Below are positions 38,859-46,242 of a DNA stretch of 54,684 nt, in pieces. Position 1 is the first letter of the stretch. Every line of letters begins with the position of its first letter. The position numbers and the translations under genes are program-made. Source of the stretch: Actinomyces sp. ZJ308. GTDB taxonomy: Bacteria > Actinomycetota > Actinomycetes > Actinomycetales > Actinomycetaceae. Under the pieces are notes generated by a model. The model worked only from the letters and a program-made list of their open reading frames with translations, had not been told where the DNA came from and did no database searches. The stretch covers positions 1 through 54,684 of the forward strand of contig NZ_JAAIJY010000025.1 in assembly GCF_011752065.1 (NCBI RefSeq), read 5' to 3'.

Positions 38859-39472
38859 CCCCCAGACCCAAGCGGCGCACGCTCGCCGAGCGCGACGCCC
38901 AAGCCATCCAGACTCCACCGGCCCCACCACAGAAGGCGCTGACCCGCCCTCGGGGGCTCGGCCGCGGAGCACCGGCCCTGATTAAGGCCACTAAGAACAA
39001 TAATGCTACTAGTGCTACTAAGCCTTCTAAGGCTGGAAGGAAGGGAACTCCCAAAGACAGTTCGCCACGGCGGCGCGGAGCCCCGGCCACCGGACGGGTG
39101 ATCGTCAACATCTGGATAGATCGTGTCTTATGGGCCCAGGCCAGGACCCTGTACCTGCGCGCCCACCCAGGTCACGAGGTCGCCCTCGTCGAGTGGGTCG
39201 ACGGCGTCATCAACACCTACCTCGACCACCGCCGAGACGCGCTCATCAGCAGCACCATGGGCGACGAGGGACAGATCGTCAAGATCACCCTCACCCCGGC
39301 AACAAAGCAAAGGATCATCGATACCGTCGAGGACCACTCCCTGCACGGCCGGGCGATCTCACGGTCCGCCGTCATCAGCGCCGCCCTGCGCCGCGCCGTC
39401 GCCGACGCCGGAGGCAGCACCGTCCCCGTCTTCCAGGGCCGCCTGCCCCGAGGGCGGCGCCCCCAGCCATGA
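38855..39472 (+). CDS. RHH-type ParB partner of ParA
   Basis: A 205-residue basic protein with a disordered N-terminus and a C-terminal ribbon-helix-helix-like region (IVKITLTPATKQRIIDTVED, then ISRSAVISAALRRAVAD). The middle (RVIVNIWIDRVLWAQARTLY) may form a second RHH-like unit. The overlap with parA and the composition indicate the DNA-binding partner that recognises the iterons. Residues near 50-60 (KNNNATSATKPSKAG) use rare A/T-ending codons unlike the rest of the gene, because iteron-like DNA is embedded there. Confidence 0.75.
   Translation: MTPRPKRRTLAERDAQAIQTPPAPPQKALTRPRGLGRGAPALIKATKNNNATSATKPSKAGRKGTPKDSSPRRRGAPATGRVIVNIWIDRVLWAQARTLYLRAHPGHEVALVEWVDGVINTYLDHRRDALISSTMGDEGQIVKITLTPATKQRIIDTVEDHSLHGRAISRSAVISAALRRAVADAGGSTVPVFQGRLPRGRRPQP
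39005..39031 (+). repeat. Iterons inside the parB-like coding sequence
   Basis: GCTACTAGT (39005-39013), GCTACTAAG (39014-39022) and a weaker CCTTCTAAG (39023-39031) follow each other head to tail. The complement of the parA upstream units reads ACTACTAAT, matching the core CTACTA of these. They are in frame and translated, but depress the local GC content. Confidence 0.6.
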
Positions 39473-39502
39473 CCGCACCAGCCAGACCAACGAGGAGGAA
39501 CC

Positions 39503-39970
39503 ATGCACAGCGTGTACGGAGCATTCTTTAAGATGCTCGTCGTCATTGCCATCAGGTCGCTGATCCCGCTCGGAGCGGCCACCATCTTCTTGCTCTCCAC
39601 CCAGCCCAAGGCGATCGCTGAGGTGCCCAACCAGGCCGGCGCCGGCATCGGGAGGATCATGATCGCCCTCTGCGGCCTCGTCTTCCTCCTCTGGGCCGTG
39701 TGGCCGTGGAGAAGAGTATGGGGCCGTTTCCCCTGGGCCTTCATCGTCTCCTTCCTCGCAGCAGTCGGGGCCGGCGGCCTCCTCATGGCCGTCAGCCCCG
39801 ACTACGCTGCATCCATCTTCATCTCGCTCCTGCTGCTCGCCGGCTCCTACGTCGTGCTCGCCGTGGAGATGGTCCTGACCCGGCCACGCGTCCTTCCGCC
39901 GGGAGCGTCGTGGCCGCCCACCAGCAGCGGCAGCACGAGCCGCCGTCCGACGCCTCCCGGCTGGCAGTGA
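39503..39970 (+). CDS. Small polytopic membrane protein
   Basis: A 155-residue protein with about four membrane helices (MLVVIAIRSLIPLGAATIFL; IMIALCGLVFLLWAVW; WAFIVSFLAAVGAGGLLMAV; IFISLLLLAGSYVVLAVEMV) and a short Pro/Ser-rich tail. GAGGAGGAACC precedes the ATG. It follows the parB-like gene by 30 bp and may belong to that operon. Its tail overlaps by 124 bp the end of a minus-strand gene. Function unknown; transfer-associated membrane proteins are common here. Confidence 0.65.
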   Translation: MHSVYGAFFKMLVVIAIRSLIPLGAATIFLLSTQPKAIAEVPNQAGAGIGRIMIALCGLVFLLWAVWPWRRVWGRFPWAFIVSFLAAVGAGGLLMAVSPDYAASIFISLLLLAGSYVVLAVEMVLTRPRVLPPGASWPPTSSGSTSRRPTPPGWQ

Positions 39971-40422
39971 CGCGGCATATTCCGTTGGTGCGCTAGAACA
40001 GTCGGTGCAGACGGCAACGGCCGGTTCTCGGGCCAGGGAGCGGGCCATGGCTGGGCGCGCCCACGACGCCGGATCCTCAGGAACCCCTTGAGCGCCTCCC
40101 AGCGCGCCTGGCGGGCCAGGCGGCGCGCGCGCTTGCGTTTGACCGCCCTGACCCGTTTCAGGCTCGTTGGCATCGCCGTCGGTGACATCGTCCCGTCCGG
40201 CCGGATTCGTAGCCACTTGCCCGTCTCGACCTGGACATCGATCGCGCGCCCCATTGTGCGCGCCAGCTCCACCAGGTCCCGGGCCAGGTCAACGACCCCG
40301 ACCTGGAGCTCTTGGTCAAAGGCCTCCACAAGGCGGCGGTTCCCGTTGGCCAGCACGAACACCGGGGTCACCGGCAAGATGGAGTTCCACATCTCTCTCG
40401 CCTCAAGCCTAAGCCTCATCAT
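39847..40422 (-). CDS. Basic protein of unknown function
   Basis: A 191-residue protein starting ATG 40422 with GGAGGG upstream. The first 80 residues look like a folded domain (TPVFVLANGNRRLVEAFDQE, LARTMGRAIDVQVETGKWLR); the rest is very basic (VRAVKRKRARRLARQARW) and probably disordered or nucleic-acid binding. Its last 40 codons overlap the convergent membrane-protein gene, so the true end may be earlier or the overlap real. It is the last gene of a minus-strand transfer operon. Confidence 0.55.
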   Translation of the reverse strand: MMRLRLEAREMWNSILPVTPVFVLANGNRRLVEAFDQELQVGVVDLARDLVELARTMGRAIDVQVETGKWLRIRPDGTMSPTAMPTSLKRVRAVKRKRARRLARQARWEALKGFLRIRRRGRAQPWPAPWPENRPLPSAPTVLAHQRNMPRHCQPGGVGRRLVLPLLVGGHDAPGGRTRGRVRTISTASTT

Positions 40423-40467
40423 CTCTCTACTCCCTCCTAAGTCTTCTTCTCATCTCGTTTGCTTGCT

Positions 40468-41361
40468 CTACTCATTGCTGGCCAGCCGCAGGTGCGGCTG
40501 GCGCGCCTTGCGCAACGCCGCCAGGCGCCGCCTTCCCGTCGAGGGCGAGACCCCGAGGCGCTTGGCGACCATCGTCCCCGTCACCGCCTGGCCGGCGGCC
40601 TCACGCCGAGCGACCCACTCCTCAAGACTCAGCTCGCCGGCATCGTCGGCATCCTCGCCCTGGGCCTCCTCGTCAGCTGTGTCGCTCGGCTCGGTCTCGA
40701 CGTCAGTGACGTCAGTGGTCGGCGCTGGACCATCGAGTTCGTCCAGCTCGCCGTCACCCGGCGCTGACGGCGACGGACCAGGCGCAGCTGGCTCCTGGCT
40801 CACCGAGGCCTGCTGCTCCCGGGTCTCATCCACCGCGGACGCAGGCGCCTCGTTGCCGCGAGGTGGGGTACTGCCACTGTCGTCGGGGCCCGGCTGCAGC
40901 TCGGTCCCCACCGGAACCCCCGTGAGCCCCGTTGAGTCGGTGGCGTCGGGGGCGGCCATGAGCAGCACCGTCAAATGGGTGGTGGCCAGCAGCACCACCG
41001 GCGGCACTGAGGCCGCCGCTGCCCCGGCCCACCCATGGCCTGTGACCATCGCGTGGACACCGTTGGAGCCCACCGACACCACGGCACCGACTGCCAGGAG
41101 GAACCACGCGTACCACACGGCCTGAGATCCGCGCTGTGCCAGGGCCACGACCGCCAGGGTCGCCTCGACGATCATCCCGTCAATCAGCAAAGGCCAGATC
41201 CAGCCCAGGTCAGCGGGCATCCCCACCCTCACCGCCAGGTCCCTCAGCGCCGCAAACGACAGGACAAAACCACCGATGGCGAGCAAGGCCGTTCCCGCGA
41301 CAGAGATGCGGCCGACCCACGAGTGGCTCCAGCTACGCAGCCCGGTACCGGTGGCGCTCAC
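40468..41361 (-). CDS. DUF2637 membrane protein (Spd-like)
   Basis: A 297-residue protein with four N-terminal membrane helices (about 18-130) matching DUF2637: ISVAGTALLAIGGFVLSFAA, MPADLGWIWPLLIDGMIVEA, AWFLLAVGAVVSVGSNGVHA. A long acidic linker and a C-terminal helix-turn-helix-like segment (VTGTMVAKRLGVSPSTGRRR) follow. DUF2637 proteins are typical of actinobacterial plasmids and conjugative elements, where they accompany spread/transfer genes. It starts inside the stop codon of the preceding gene (4-bp overlap). Confidence 0.82.
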   Translation of the reverse strand: MSATGTGLRSWSHSWVGRISVAGTALLAIGGFVLSFAALRDLAVRVGMPADLGWIWPLLIDGMIVEATLAVVALAQRGSQAVWYAWFLLAVGAVVSVGSNGVHAMVTGHGWAGAAAASVPPVVLLATTHLTVLLMAAPDATDSTGLTGVPVGTELQPGPDDSGSTPPRGNEAPASAVDETREQQASVSQEPAAPGPSPSAPGDGELDELDGPAPTTDVTDVETEPSDTADEEAQGEDADDAGELSLEEWVARREAAGQAVTGTMVAKRLGVSPSTGRRRLAALRKARQPHLRLASNE

Positions 41362-42716
41362 AGCGCAGGCTCCACCCGCCGGCCACCGCGCTCAGGATGA
41401 GCCGGGAAGCTGGCCACCACAGGACTGGAACCAAGCTGCATAGCACCGCCCGCCAGGCGCGGCATACGCCCCCGTACCGCGCGCTGCACCGCGACCTCAT
41501 CCATGACCGCCCGGTCCTCTGGACTAGGAGGCCGCCTCACCGCCTCCTGCTCGCTGACCCAGGAGACACGACCGCTGGGCATCGACAGCTCGACCAGGCC
41601 GGCGTCGACGAGGCGGATCAGGCGCCCCTCACCGGCCCGACCGACAGCGACACAGGGCGATCCGTCCCTAACGAGGACCCGAGTGCTCAGTGCCCCGGCC
41701 GTCTCCACGACTCTTCTGGTCCGCTCAAGCAGCTCTTCGCCCACAGCACCGGGGGCCATGTTCATCAAGCTCTCACTGAAGCGCTGAACGAAGCGGGCCT
41801 CCACCAGGTGCCGGGCAGCCTCCACCGAGACTCCCTTGGCGTAGAGCTGACCGTCCCGGTACAGGTCGACCCGACGAGGGGCGAAGGGCGCAGTGCCGTT
41901 GACCTCGACCTCCACCGTCCAGCCCTCATCCGCGACCGTGCCCTCGGTGCTGTACGTCACCGTCCGGCCGCTCGGTCCAACATGAAAGAGGCCGACAGGC
42001 GGCCACGACGGTCCGTTATCAGCCGCACTCACCGGCCGACCCAGCGAGCTCTGCGTGGCCGACCACGCAGTCAACGCCGCCTGACGTACCGCATAGCCAA
42101 CCTCCTCCGTGCCCGGAAGAACGTAAAGCCCCGACCCTGGCTCCACCGGCTCAAGCCTGGACCGGCCCCCATCAGCACGGTCAGCCCACAGGTCACAGGT
42201 CTCGTCATAGTGCGTCGTATAGGACTCCCGCCCAAGCCCGATCCGGCCGACCCGACTAGCCTCGAAACCATCGACCGCCGCCCCATCAAGCGTGGGCACA
42301 GCCGGCACCAGTTTGCCGCTGCTGGTCTCCACCAGCGTCCTCCTGCCCGACTCCGCGACCAGACGCTCTAGGCCCTGCGATACCGCCGCCGGGACGGCGT
42401 CCCACAAGGCCATTGCCACCTCGATCTCGACTCCCAGGTAGTCCGCGATCTCCTCAGCTGTCGTCAGCTCGCTGCTGCCACCATCAGGACGCCTGCCCGT
42501 CACGCTGTGCGACCCCAGCGCCTCCATATCAGTCGCCTCGAAAACAACCGCCCCGGCGCGGGACTCGAAGATCACGGCGAAAATACGAGGAAAAGCAAAC
42601 GTCCCCAGCGACCACTCGATCCAGTCCCCGATCCCAGTACTGCGCACCACAGCACGTACATCCTCGGTGATCTCGTCAAGCCACCGGCCAGTGACCTCCA
42701 ACGGAAAATCCTCCAT
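41358..42716 (-). CDS. Unrecognised 452-residue element protein, tandem family member 1
   Basis: No known domain recognised. The protein is soluble and acidic, starting ATG 42716 with AGGAGGAGGG upstream. It is homologous to the protein encoded immediately upstream (42849-44108): both open with ME...W(L/V)(D/N)EI, share TLVETSxGxL, R(I/L)GLGxxxYTxH and a region YVLPGxExV...AWSAxxxxLGR, and both contain repeated short beta-rich stretches around acidic residues. The conserved order suggests a duplicated gene whose products may work as a pair. It is translationally coupled to the DUF2637 gene, hinting at a role in transfer or surface exclusion. Confidence 0.7.
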   Translation of the reverse strand: MEDFPLEVTGRWLDEITEDVRAVVRSTGIGDWIEWSLGTFAFPRIFAVIFESRAGAVVFEATDMEALGSHSVTGRRPDGGSSELTTAEEIADYLGVEIEVAMALWDAVPAAVSQGLERLVAESGRRTLVETSSGKLVPAVPTLDGAAVDGFEASRVGRIGLGRESYTTHYDETCDLWADRADGGRSRLEPVEPGSGLYVLPGTEEVGYAVRQAALTAWSATQSSLGRPVSAADNGPSWPPVGLFHVGPSGRTVTYSTEGTVADEGWTVEVEVNGTAPFAPRRVDLYRDGQLYAKGVSVEAARHLVEARFVQRFSESLMNMAPGAVGEELLERTRRVVETAGALSTRVLVRDGSPCVAVGRAGEGRLIRLVDAGLVELSMPSGRVSWVSEQEAVRRPPSPEDRAVMDEVAVQRAVRGRMPRLAGGAMQLGSSPVVASFPAHPERGGRRVEPAL

Positions 42717-42753
42717 GACTATGCCCTCCTCCTAGGCTGCTCTGTTACCCGTA

Positions 42754-42775
42754 ACCGTGCCCAGGTGCGCCACAC
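42754..42775 (-). promoter_or_regulatory. 22-bp transfer-region motif, copy 1
   Basis: Read in the direction of the downstream gene (start 42716) it begins GTGTGGCGCACC and ends GGCACGGT, with one difference from the copies at 45262-45283 and 46210-46231 in the centre. It ends about 38 bp upstream of the start codon, a promoter/operator distance. Confidence 0.65.
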
Positions 42776-42798
42776 CGTGTATGGCGCAGCCACGTCAC

Positions 42799-42829
42799 GA
42801 GGGGCCGGCGCACGTAGCGCCGGCCCCTC
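42799..42829 (-). terminator. Terminator after tandem family member 2
   Basis: GAGGGGCCGGCGC (42799-42811) pairs perfectly over 13 bp with 42817-42829 around ACGTA. It begins 20 bp beyond the stop of the 419-residue gene and separates it from the next promoter. Confidence 0.8.
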
Positions 42830-42848
42830 AGTCCAGAACCGTTTGAGC

Positions 42849-44108
42849 TCACGAGGTCTCCACCAGCGAGCTGCTCGCAGCGGCGGGATGTGCCCCGCGC
42901 TGCCGGTTGACCTCATCGAGCACGCGCTCGTCCTCCTCAGTGGAACGGTGTATATCCCACAGGCCCTCACGCCACACCTCGCCGCTAGGTGTGGCGGCCT
43001 CGACAACCCCGCCAGCACCTTCAATCAGGCGAATGATGGACTCATCCTCGGTCCACACATAAGGGGTGCCGTCGAAGTAAGCCACGTGGATGCCGACCCA
43101 GTCAGTAATGCTGTCGATCTTCTCAGTCAGGTCAGCGAGCTCCTGGCTAAGTCCCTCAGGGGCAGTGCTCGTGCTCATCCCAGGCTGGCTGGCCTGCCAG
43201 ATCAGGTCGGCCTCGATCAGGTAGCGCGCAGCAGAAACCGGGATACCCGTCGCGTAGGTCTGCTCACCTTTGACGAGGTTGACCAGCTCGGTGTCCTCAA
43301 TGCTGACGACTGTCGTCCACTCGCCGCTCTGATACCTCACCGCAGGGACACCGCCATCCTCACCGTCAGTCATGCAGACGCTGAAGCTGCCCGTTGGGTG
43401 CCACTCGTAGACGTCTTTGCTCTCGCGCGGGCCGACCCGCCCAAGTGCGTGCTCCTGGGCGGACCATGCCGCCCAGGCGGCGTAATGCACCTCCTCGGTG
43501 ACGGTCTCAGCCCCGGGCAGGACAACGTAGCTGCCCCACCGCGTATTGATCTGCTCCAGCTCGATGGGCTCACCACCGTCGACCGGCTGTGCCCACACGT
43601 CATCGCCATCACGGTGGACGGTGTAGGCCGCCTTCCCCAGCCCCAGTCGCCCGGCGCGCTTCGCCCGGTCGATGTCCACCATCGTGCCGCGCTGAGTCAT
43701 CAGCCCCGGCAGCAGCCGGCCTCCGCTGGTCTCCACCAGCGTCCACCCGTCGTAGTGCGACAGCGCGGCGTGACCGCGTTCGACGACCGCGGTCATCCCC
43801 GCGACCGCGATCGCTGCCCGCTCAAGGGGCATGTCAAGGCACTCAGCGATCTCCTCGACGCTGACGGTCGGTACGGCGTGGTCCTCACCTACACGCTGGC
43901 ACCACACCTCACACGTGCCGCTGGCGCTCTCACCCACGAAGCCGACGATCCCGGTCTCTGACTCCCCGACCACCTGGAAGTAGCGAGGCTGGTCCATCGA
44001 GGACACCCGCCACCCACCCCGGTCGCTGATACCGGCCTTGACCATCACGTCGTCAATCTGCCGGTTGATCTCATTCACCCACGCCCCGGTAGCCCTGAGG
44101 TACTCCAT
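42849..44108 (-). CDS. Unrecognised 419-residue element protein, tandem family member 2
   Basis: A soluble acidic protein of unknown function, paralogous to the 452-residue protein encoded next in the same direction (shared WTLVETSGGRLLPG, GRLGLGKAAYTVH and VVLPGAETVTEEV blocks). GGAGAG lies upstream of ATG 44108. Hydrophobic helices, a signal peptide and nucleotide-binding motifs are absent. It has its own terminator, so it can be expressed separately from the 452-residue gene. Confidence 0.7.
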   Translation of the reverse strand: MEYLRATGAWVNEINRQIDDVMVKAGISDRGGWRVSSMDQPRYFQVVGESETGIVGFVGESASGTCEVWCQRVGEDHAVPTVSVEEIAECLDMPLERAAIAVAGMTAVVERGHAALSHYDGWTLVETSGGRLLPGLMTQRGTMVDIDRAKRAGRLGLGKAAYTVHRDGDDVWAQPVDGGEPIELEQINTRWGSYVVLPGAETVTEEVHYAAWAAWSAQEHALGRVGPRESKDVYEWHPTGSFSVCMTDGEDGGVPAVRYQSGEWTTVVSIEDTELVNLVKGEQTYATGIPVSAARYLIEADLIWQASQPGMSTSTAPEGLSQELADLTEKIDSITDWVGIHVAYFDGTPYVWTEDESIIRLIEGAGGVVEAATPSGEVWREGLWDIHRSTEEDERVLDEVNRQRGAHPAAASSSLVETS

Positions 44109-44159
44109 TTCCTGATCTCTCCTTCACGTTGTCGTGTGATCTGTTGCCTCTAGCTGCGA

Positions 44160-44190
44160 CGGTGACGGGGTGCGCTCACCCCCGTCACCG
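44160..44190 (-). terminator. Terminator after the 339-residue gene
   Basis: CGGTGACGGGG (44160-44170) pairs perfectly with 44180-44190 around a 9-nt loop. It lies 10 bp beyond the stop codon at 44201 and before the leader of the 419-residue gene. Confidence 0.75.
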
Positions 44191-44200
44191 CAGTCACCAC

Positions 44201-45220
44201 TTACCGGTCCATCGACGGACGCTGGCTGTGACCGTGCTGGGCCTGAGCGTGGCCGCCGACCCTCGGCGCGCCACCGGGGGAGGGAACCGACGCCGCGGGC
44301 GCAGGCCCCACCCTGTGAACATCCCGGCCCGTCTCGACCGAGGGACGCACATCCCGTCCGACCGCCGACACCCCTGGCCCCTTCGTGGCCGCCGGCCCCG
44401 GCGGAGCCTCCAGCGGCAGAGGCTTGCCGTCGGTGTACCCATCGAGCTGGAGGTGCTCGGCGTTGAAGACTCGCTGCTGCCGGAGCCGGGACAGTGTCTC
44501 CTTGTCCCCGAGGCCGGTGGCCGCGATGGCCTGCCCAAGCTCGCGATAGATCGGAGTGTCCATGTCGTCATTGCCGTGCCACTCACGGCTGTGCGGGTGA
44601 GCCGCGAGGTCCTGGACGACGGCGAGAATGCCATCGGCGTCAGGGTGCTGTGCCAGCGCCTGTTTGGCTGCCGCCAGGTGCTCCTCACTCTCGGCCCGCA
44701 GCTCGGCCGACGGCTCCTGCCCACGAGGCAGGCGGGCCTCAGCCTGCTCCTGACCAACCTCAAGGGCGTGGTTGAGGTGGAGCATGCCCCGCAGCTCCTG
44801 GCTGCCGGCCTGCTCGACGAGCGGCTCACCCGCGGTGACGAAAATGCGGAAACGCTCACCTGCCGCAGGGTTGCCGGTGGCCTCAGCAGCCACCTCATCC
44901 ATTCGAGAATGACTGTCCACGATGCGGTCGTAGGCGATGCTGGACATGTTCTCGCGATGATCCAGCTCCTCGTAATCAGTCGTGTCCCCAAGCAGGTCCG
45001 ACCACCGGTTGTGAGCGATCCCCCAGGAGTCAGCGGCCGTCCTCCACTCATCGAGAGCCTCACGGACCTGAGGTGATGCCACGAGCTGGCCCACTTCGTC
45101 AGTGCTCAGCGATGCGGCGTGGGCGGCGCGGTCAACGGCCTCATAATGCAGGCCGTTGATCTCCTGATCTCTCCCGCGCCCCAGCATCCTGGTCACAGAG
45201 TCAATATCGATATCAACCAC
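44201..45220 (-). CDS. Unrecognised 339-residue helical element protein
   Basis: A soluble protein rich in acidic helices, starting GTG 45220 with AGGAGG 7 nt upstream (the frame is open 21 codons further). Residues about 10-290 look folded and helical (EVGQLVASPQVREALDEWRT, ELRAESEEHLAAAKQALAQH); the last 60 are Pro/Gly-rich. No domain recognised. It is the first gene of the minus-strand block that leads to DUF2637 and lies divergent to the relaxase operon, with the shared 22-bp motif in its promoter region. Confidence 0.65.
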   Translation of the reverse strand: MVDIDIDSVTRMLGRGRDQEINGLHYEAVDRAAHAASLSTDEVGQLVASPQVREALDEWRTAADSWGIAHNRWSDLLGDTTDYEELDHRENMSSIAYDRIVDSHSRMDEVAAEATGNPAAGERFRIFVTAGEPLVEQAGSQELRGMLHLNHALEVGQEQAEARLPRGQEPSAELRAESEEHLAAAKQALAQHPDADGILAVVQDLAAHPHSREWHGNDDMDTPIYRELGQAIAATGLGDKETLSRLRQQRVFNAEHLQLDGYTDGKPLPLEAPPGPAATKGPGVSAVGRDVRPSVETGRDVHRVGPAPAASVPSPGGAPRVGGHAQAQHGHSQRPSMDR

Positions 45221-45261
45221 AGCAGTTCCTCCTTCAATTACCTGTTTGCTGGTCACTACTA

Positions 45262-45283
45262 ACCGTGCCGAGGTACGCCACAC
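45262..45283 (-). promoter_or_regulatory. 22-bp transfer-region motif, copy 2
   Basis: In the direction of the downstream gene (start 45220) it reads GTGTGGCGTACC then TCGGCACGGT, ending about 42 bp before the start codon. It differs from copy 3 at one position. A TTAGTAGTGACC stretch follows it. Confidence 0.65.
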
Positions 45284-45323
45284 GCGCCCCTACGGGGCTC
45301 GCATGCCAGGAAGGGCGAGAACC

Positions 45324-45352
45324 CGATCTGGGTGACGGCGTCACCCAGATCG
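45324..45352. repeat. 13-bp perfect palindrome before repeat copy B
   Basis: CGATCTGGGTGAC (45324-45336) is exactly complementary to 45340-45352 with a 3-nt centre. It immediately precedes repeat copy B. Such inverted repeats flank nic sites in MobF-type transfer origins, but a terminator for transcription through the hub is also possible. Confidence 0.6.
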
Positions 45353-45360
45353 CCGGGTCG

Positions 45361-45683
45361 CCGAGCCCGCTGACGCACCTGTGGAGGCCGCCGGCTGTCG
45401 CCGGGGCCGGCGGCCACGCACAGGTGGACAGCGGGACCCCGTACCGGGGCCGTGGACAGGCCCGGGGCGCCGCCGGCCAGGCTCCTTCGTCGCCCGACCA
45501 GGCCGAGCGGGCGCCCAGCCTGCCCACAACCCCTCAGCCACGCTGGCGTCGTCACCGTCCGTAGCAGGGCCGGCCTGCACCCCGGCCGCCACTCACCTTG
45601 ACCCATCAGCGCCAGCCCCCGTCAAGGCGGCCCGGGCACAGCCCTCCCACCGTCACCGGTCAGGTCACCTGCCGTTGCTGGTC
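45361..45683 (+). repeat. Structured 320-bp direct repeat, copy B
   Basis: Same orientation as copy A (36402-36722) and about nine in ten bases identical, with small indels. The 10-bp hairpin GGCCGCCGGC (45386-45395) with 45406-45415 is fully preserved, while its loop has changed (TATCGCCGAG in A, TGTCGCCGGG in B). Changes spread evenly rather than by codon position, supporting a non-coding role. Confidence 0.7.
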
Positions 45684-45704
45684 GCCGATCTGCCTGTGAG
45701 CGCC

Positions 45705-45733
45705 GCGCGCGAGCCCCGTGGGGGCTCGCGCGC
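45705..45733. repeat. 13-bp GC-rich hairpin between repeat copies B and C
   Basis: GCGCGCGAGCCCC (45705-45717) pairs perfectly with 45721-45733 around GTG. The right arm plus following bases (GGGGCTCGC...GCCAG) resembles the sequence at 45294-45309 before copy B, so each repeat unit is introduced by a related hairpin segment. Confidence 0.6.
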
Positions 45734-45775
45734 CAGAAGGGGGAGGGGAAACCTACGGCCCGGGTACCCCGTGCC

Positions 45776-45870
45776 CACATGTGGACGGCCCGGCTACCGC
45801 CGGGGCCGACCCGCCCACATGATGGACACCGGGACCCATAGGACCGGGGGTGTGGCCGCCTCGCGAGCGG
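45776..45870 (+). repeat. Diverged third copy (C) of the structured repeat
   Basis: CACATGTGGACGGCCCGGCT and the following 65 bp align with CACCTGTGGAGGCCGCCGGC of copies A/B, including GCCG-GGCCG, CACA, TGGACA and CGGGACCC at matching distances. The hairpin arms have changed on both sides (CGGCCCGGC with GCC-G-GGGCCG), so pairing is kept with different bases. Confidence 0.5.
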
Positions 45871-46209
45871 CCCTGTCTTCGCCCGCGGGCCGCTCCTCGC
45901 GACTCGCCCACACCCCGCTGGCTGGTACCCGCTCACCTTCCGGGCCGATCACACCCGTAGTTGCTCACCTACACGCTCGGTCCCACCAAGACACTCACTC
46001 ACTTACCCCTGTACCTGTCTGAGTCGGCTCCCAGCGCACTCACCTACCAGCGCCCCTCTCACCATCCCCGTACCTGACGCTAAAGCGTTCCGAACGGACG
46101 ATGCCGTGCACGCCGAAACGTCACCTTCTCGTCTTTTAGCAAGCCGAGAAGAGATAAATCGAGGCACATCTGGCACTGCGGAACCAAAACCCCAAAGTGT
46201 CAGGGGCAG

Positions 46210-46231
46210 GTGTGGCGCACCTCGGCACGGT
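46210..46231 (+). promoter_or_regulatory. 22-bp transfer-region motif, copy 3
   Basis: Begins GTGTGGCGCACC and ends TCGGCACGGT, 11 bp before the GTG at 46243 and 38 bp before the alternative GTG at 46270. The 38-bp distance matches the other two copies and argues that the gene really starts at 46270. Confidence 0.65.
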
Positions 46232-46242
46232 CATAGGCGACA

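Larger units (their letters stand above)
45284..46242. other. 960-bp intergenic hub between divergent transfer operons
   Basis: No convincing gene lies here. The stretch carries, in order, a 13-bp palindrome, repeat copy B, a 13-bp GC-rich hairpin, diverged repeat copy C, and an A/T-richer segment with CTTCTCG/CGAGAAG (about 46130-46157). It separates the minus-strand operon from the MobF operon and is bounded by 22-bp motifs on both sides. Adjacent location to the relaxase makes it the best candidate for an origin of transfer. Confidence 0.5.

Noticed and set aside
40088..41125. 345-codon plus-strand frame opposite the DUF2637 and basic-protein genes
   Set aside because: Ser/Arg-rich shadow without ribosome site; the minus-strand genes have membrane helices, start-stop overlap and family similarity.
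44159..44179. Fourth copy of the 22-bp transfer-region motif before the 419-residue gene
   Set aside because: The resemblance needs a gap and falls inside the perfect 11-bp terminator hairpin of the upstream gene, so it is better explained by the hairpin.
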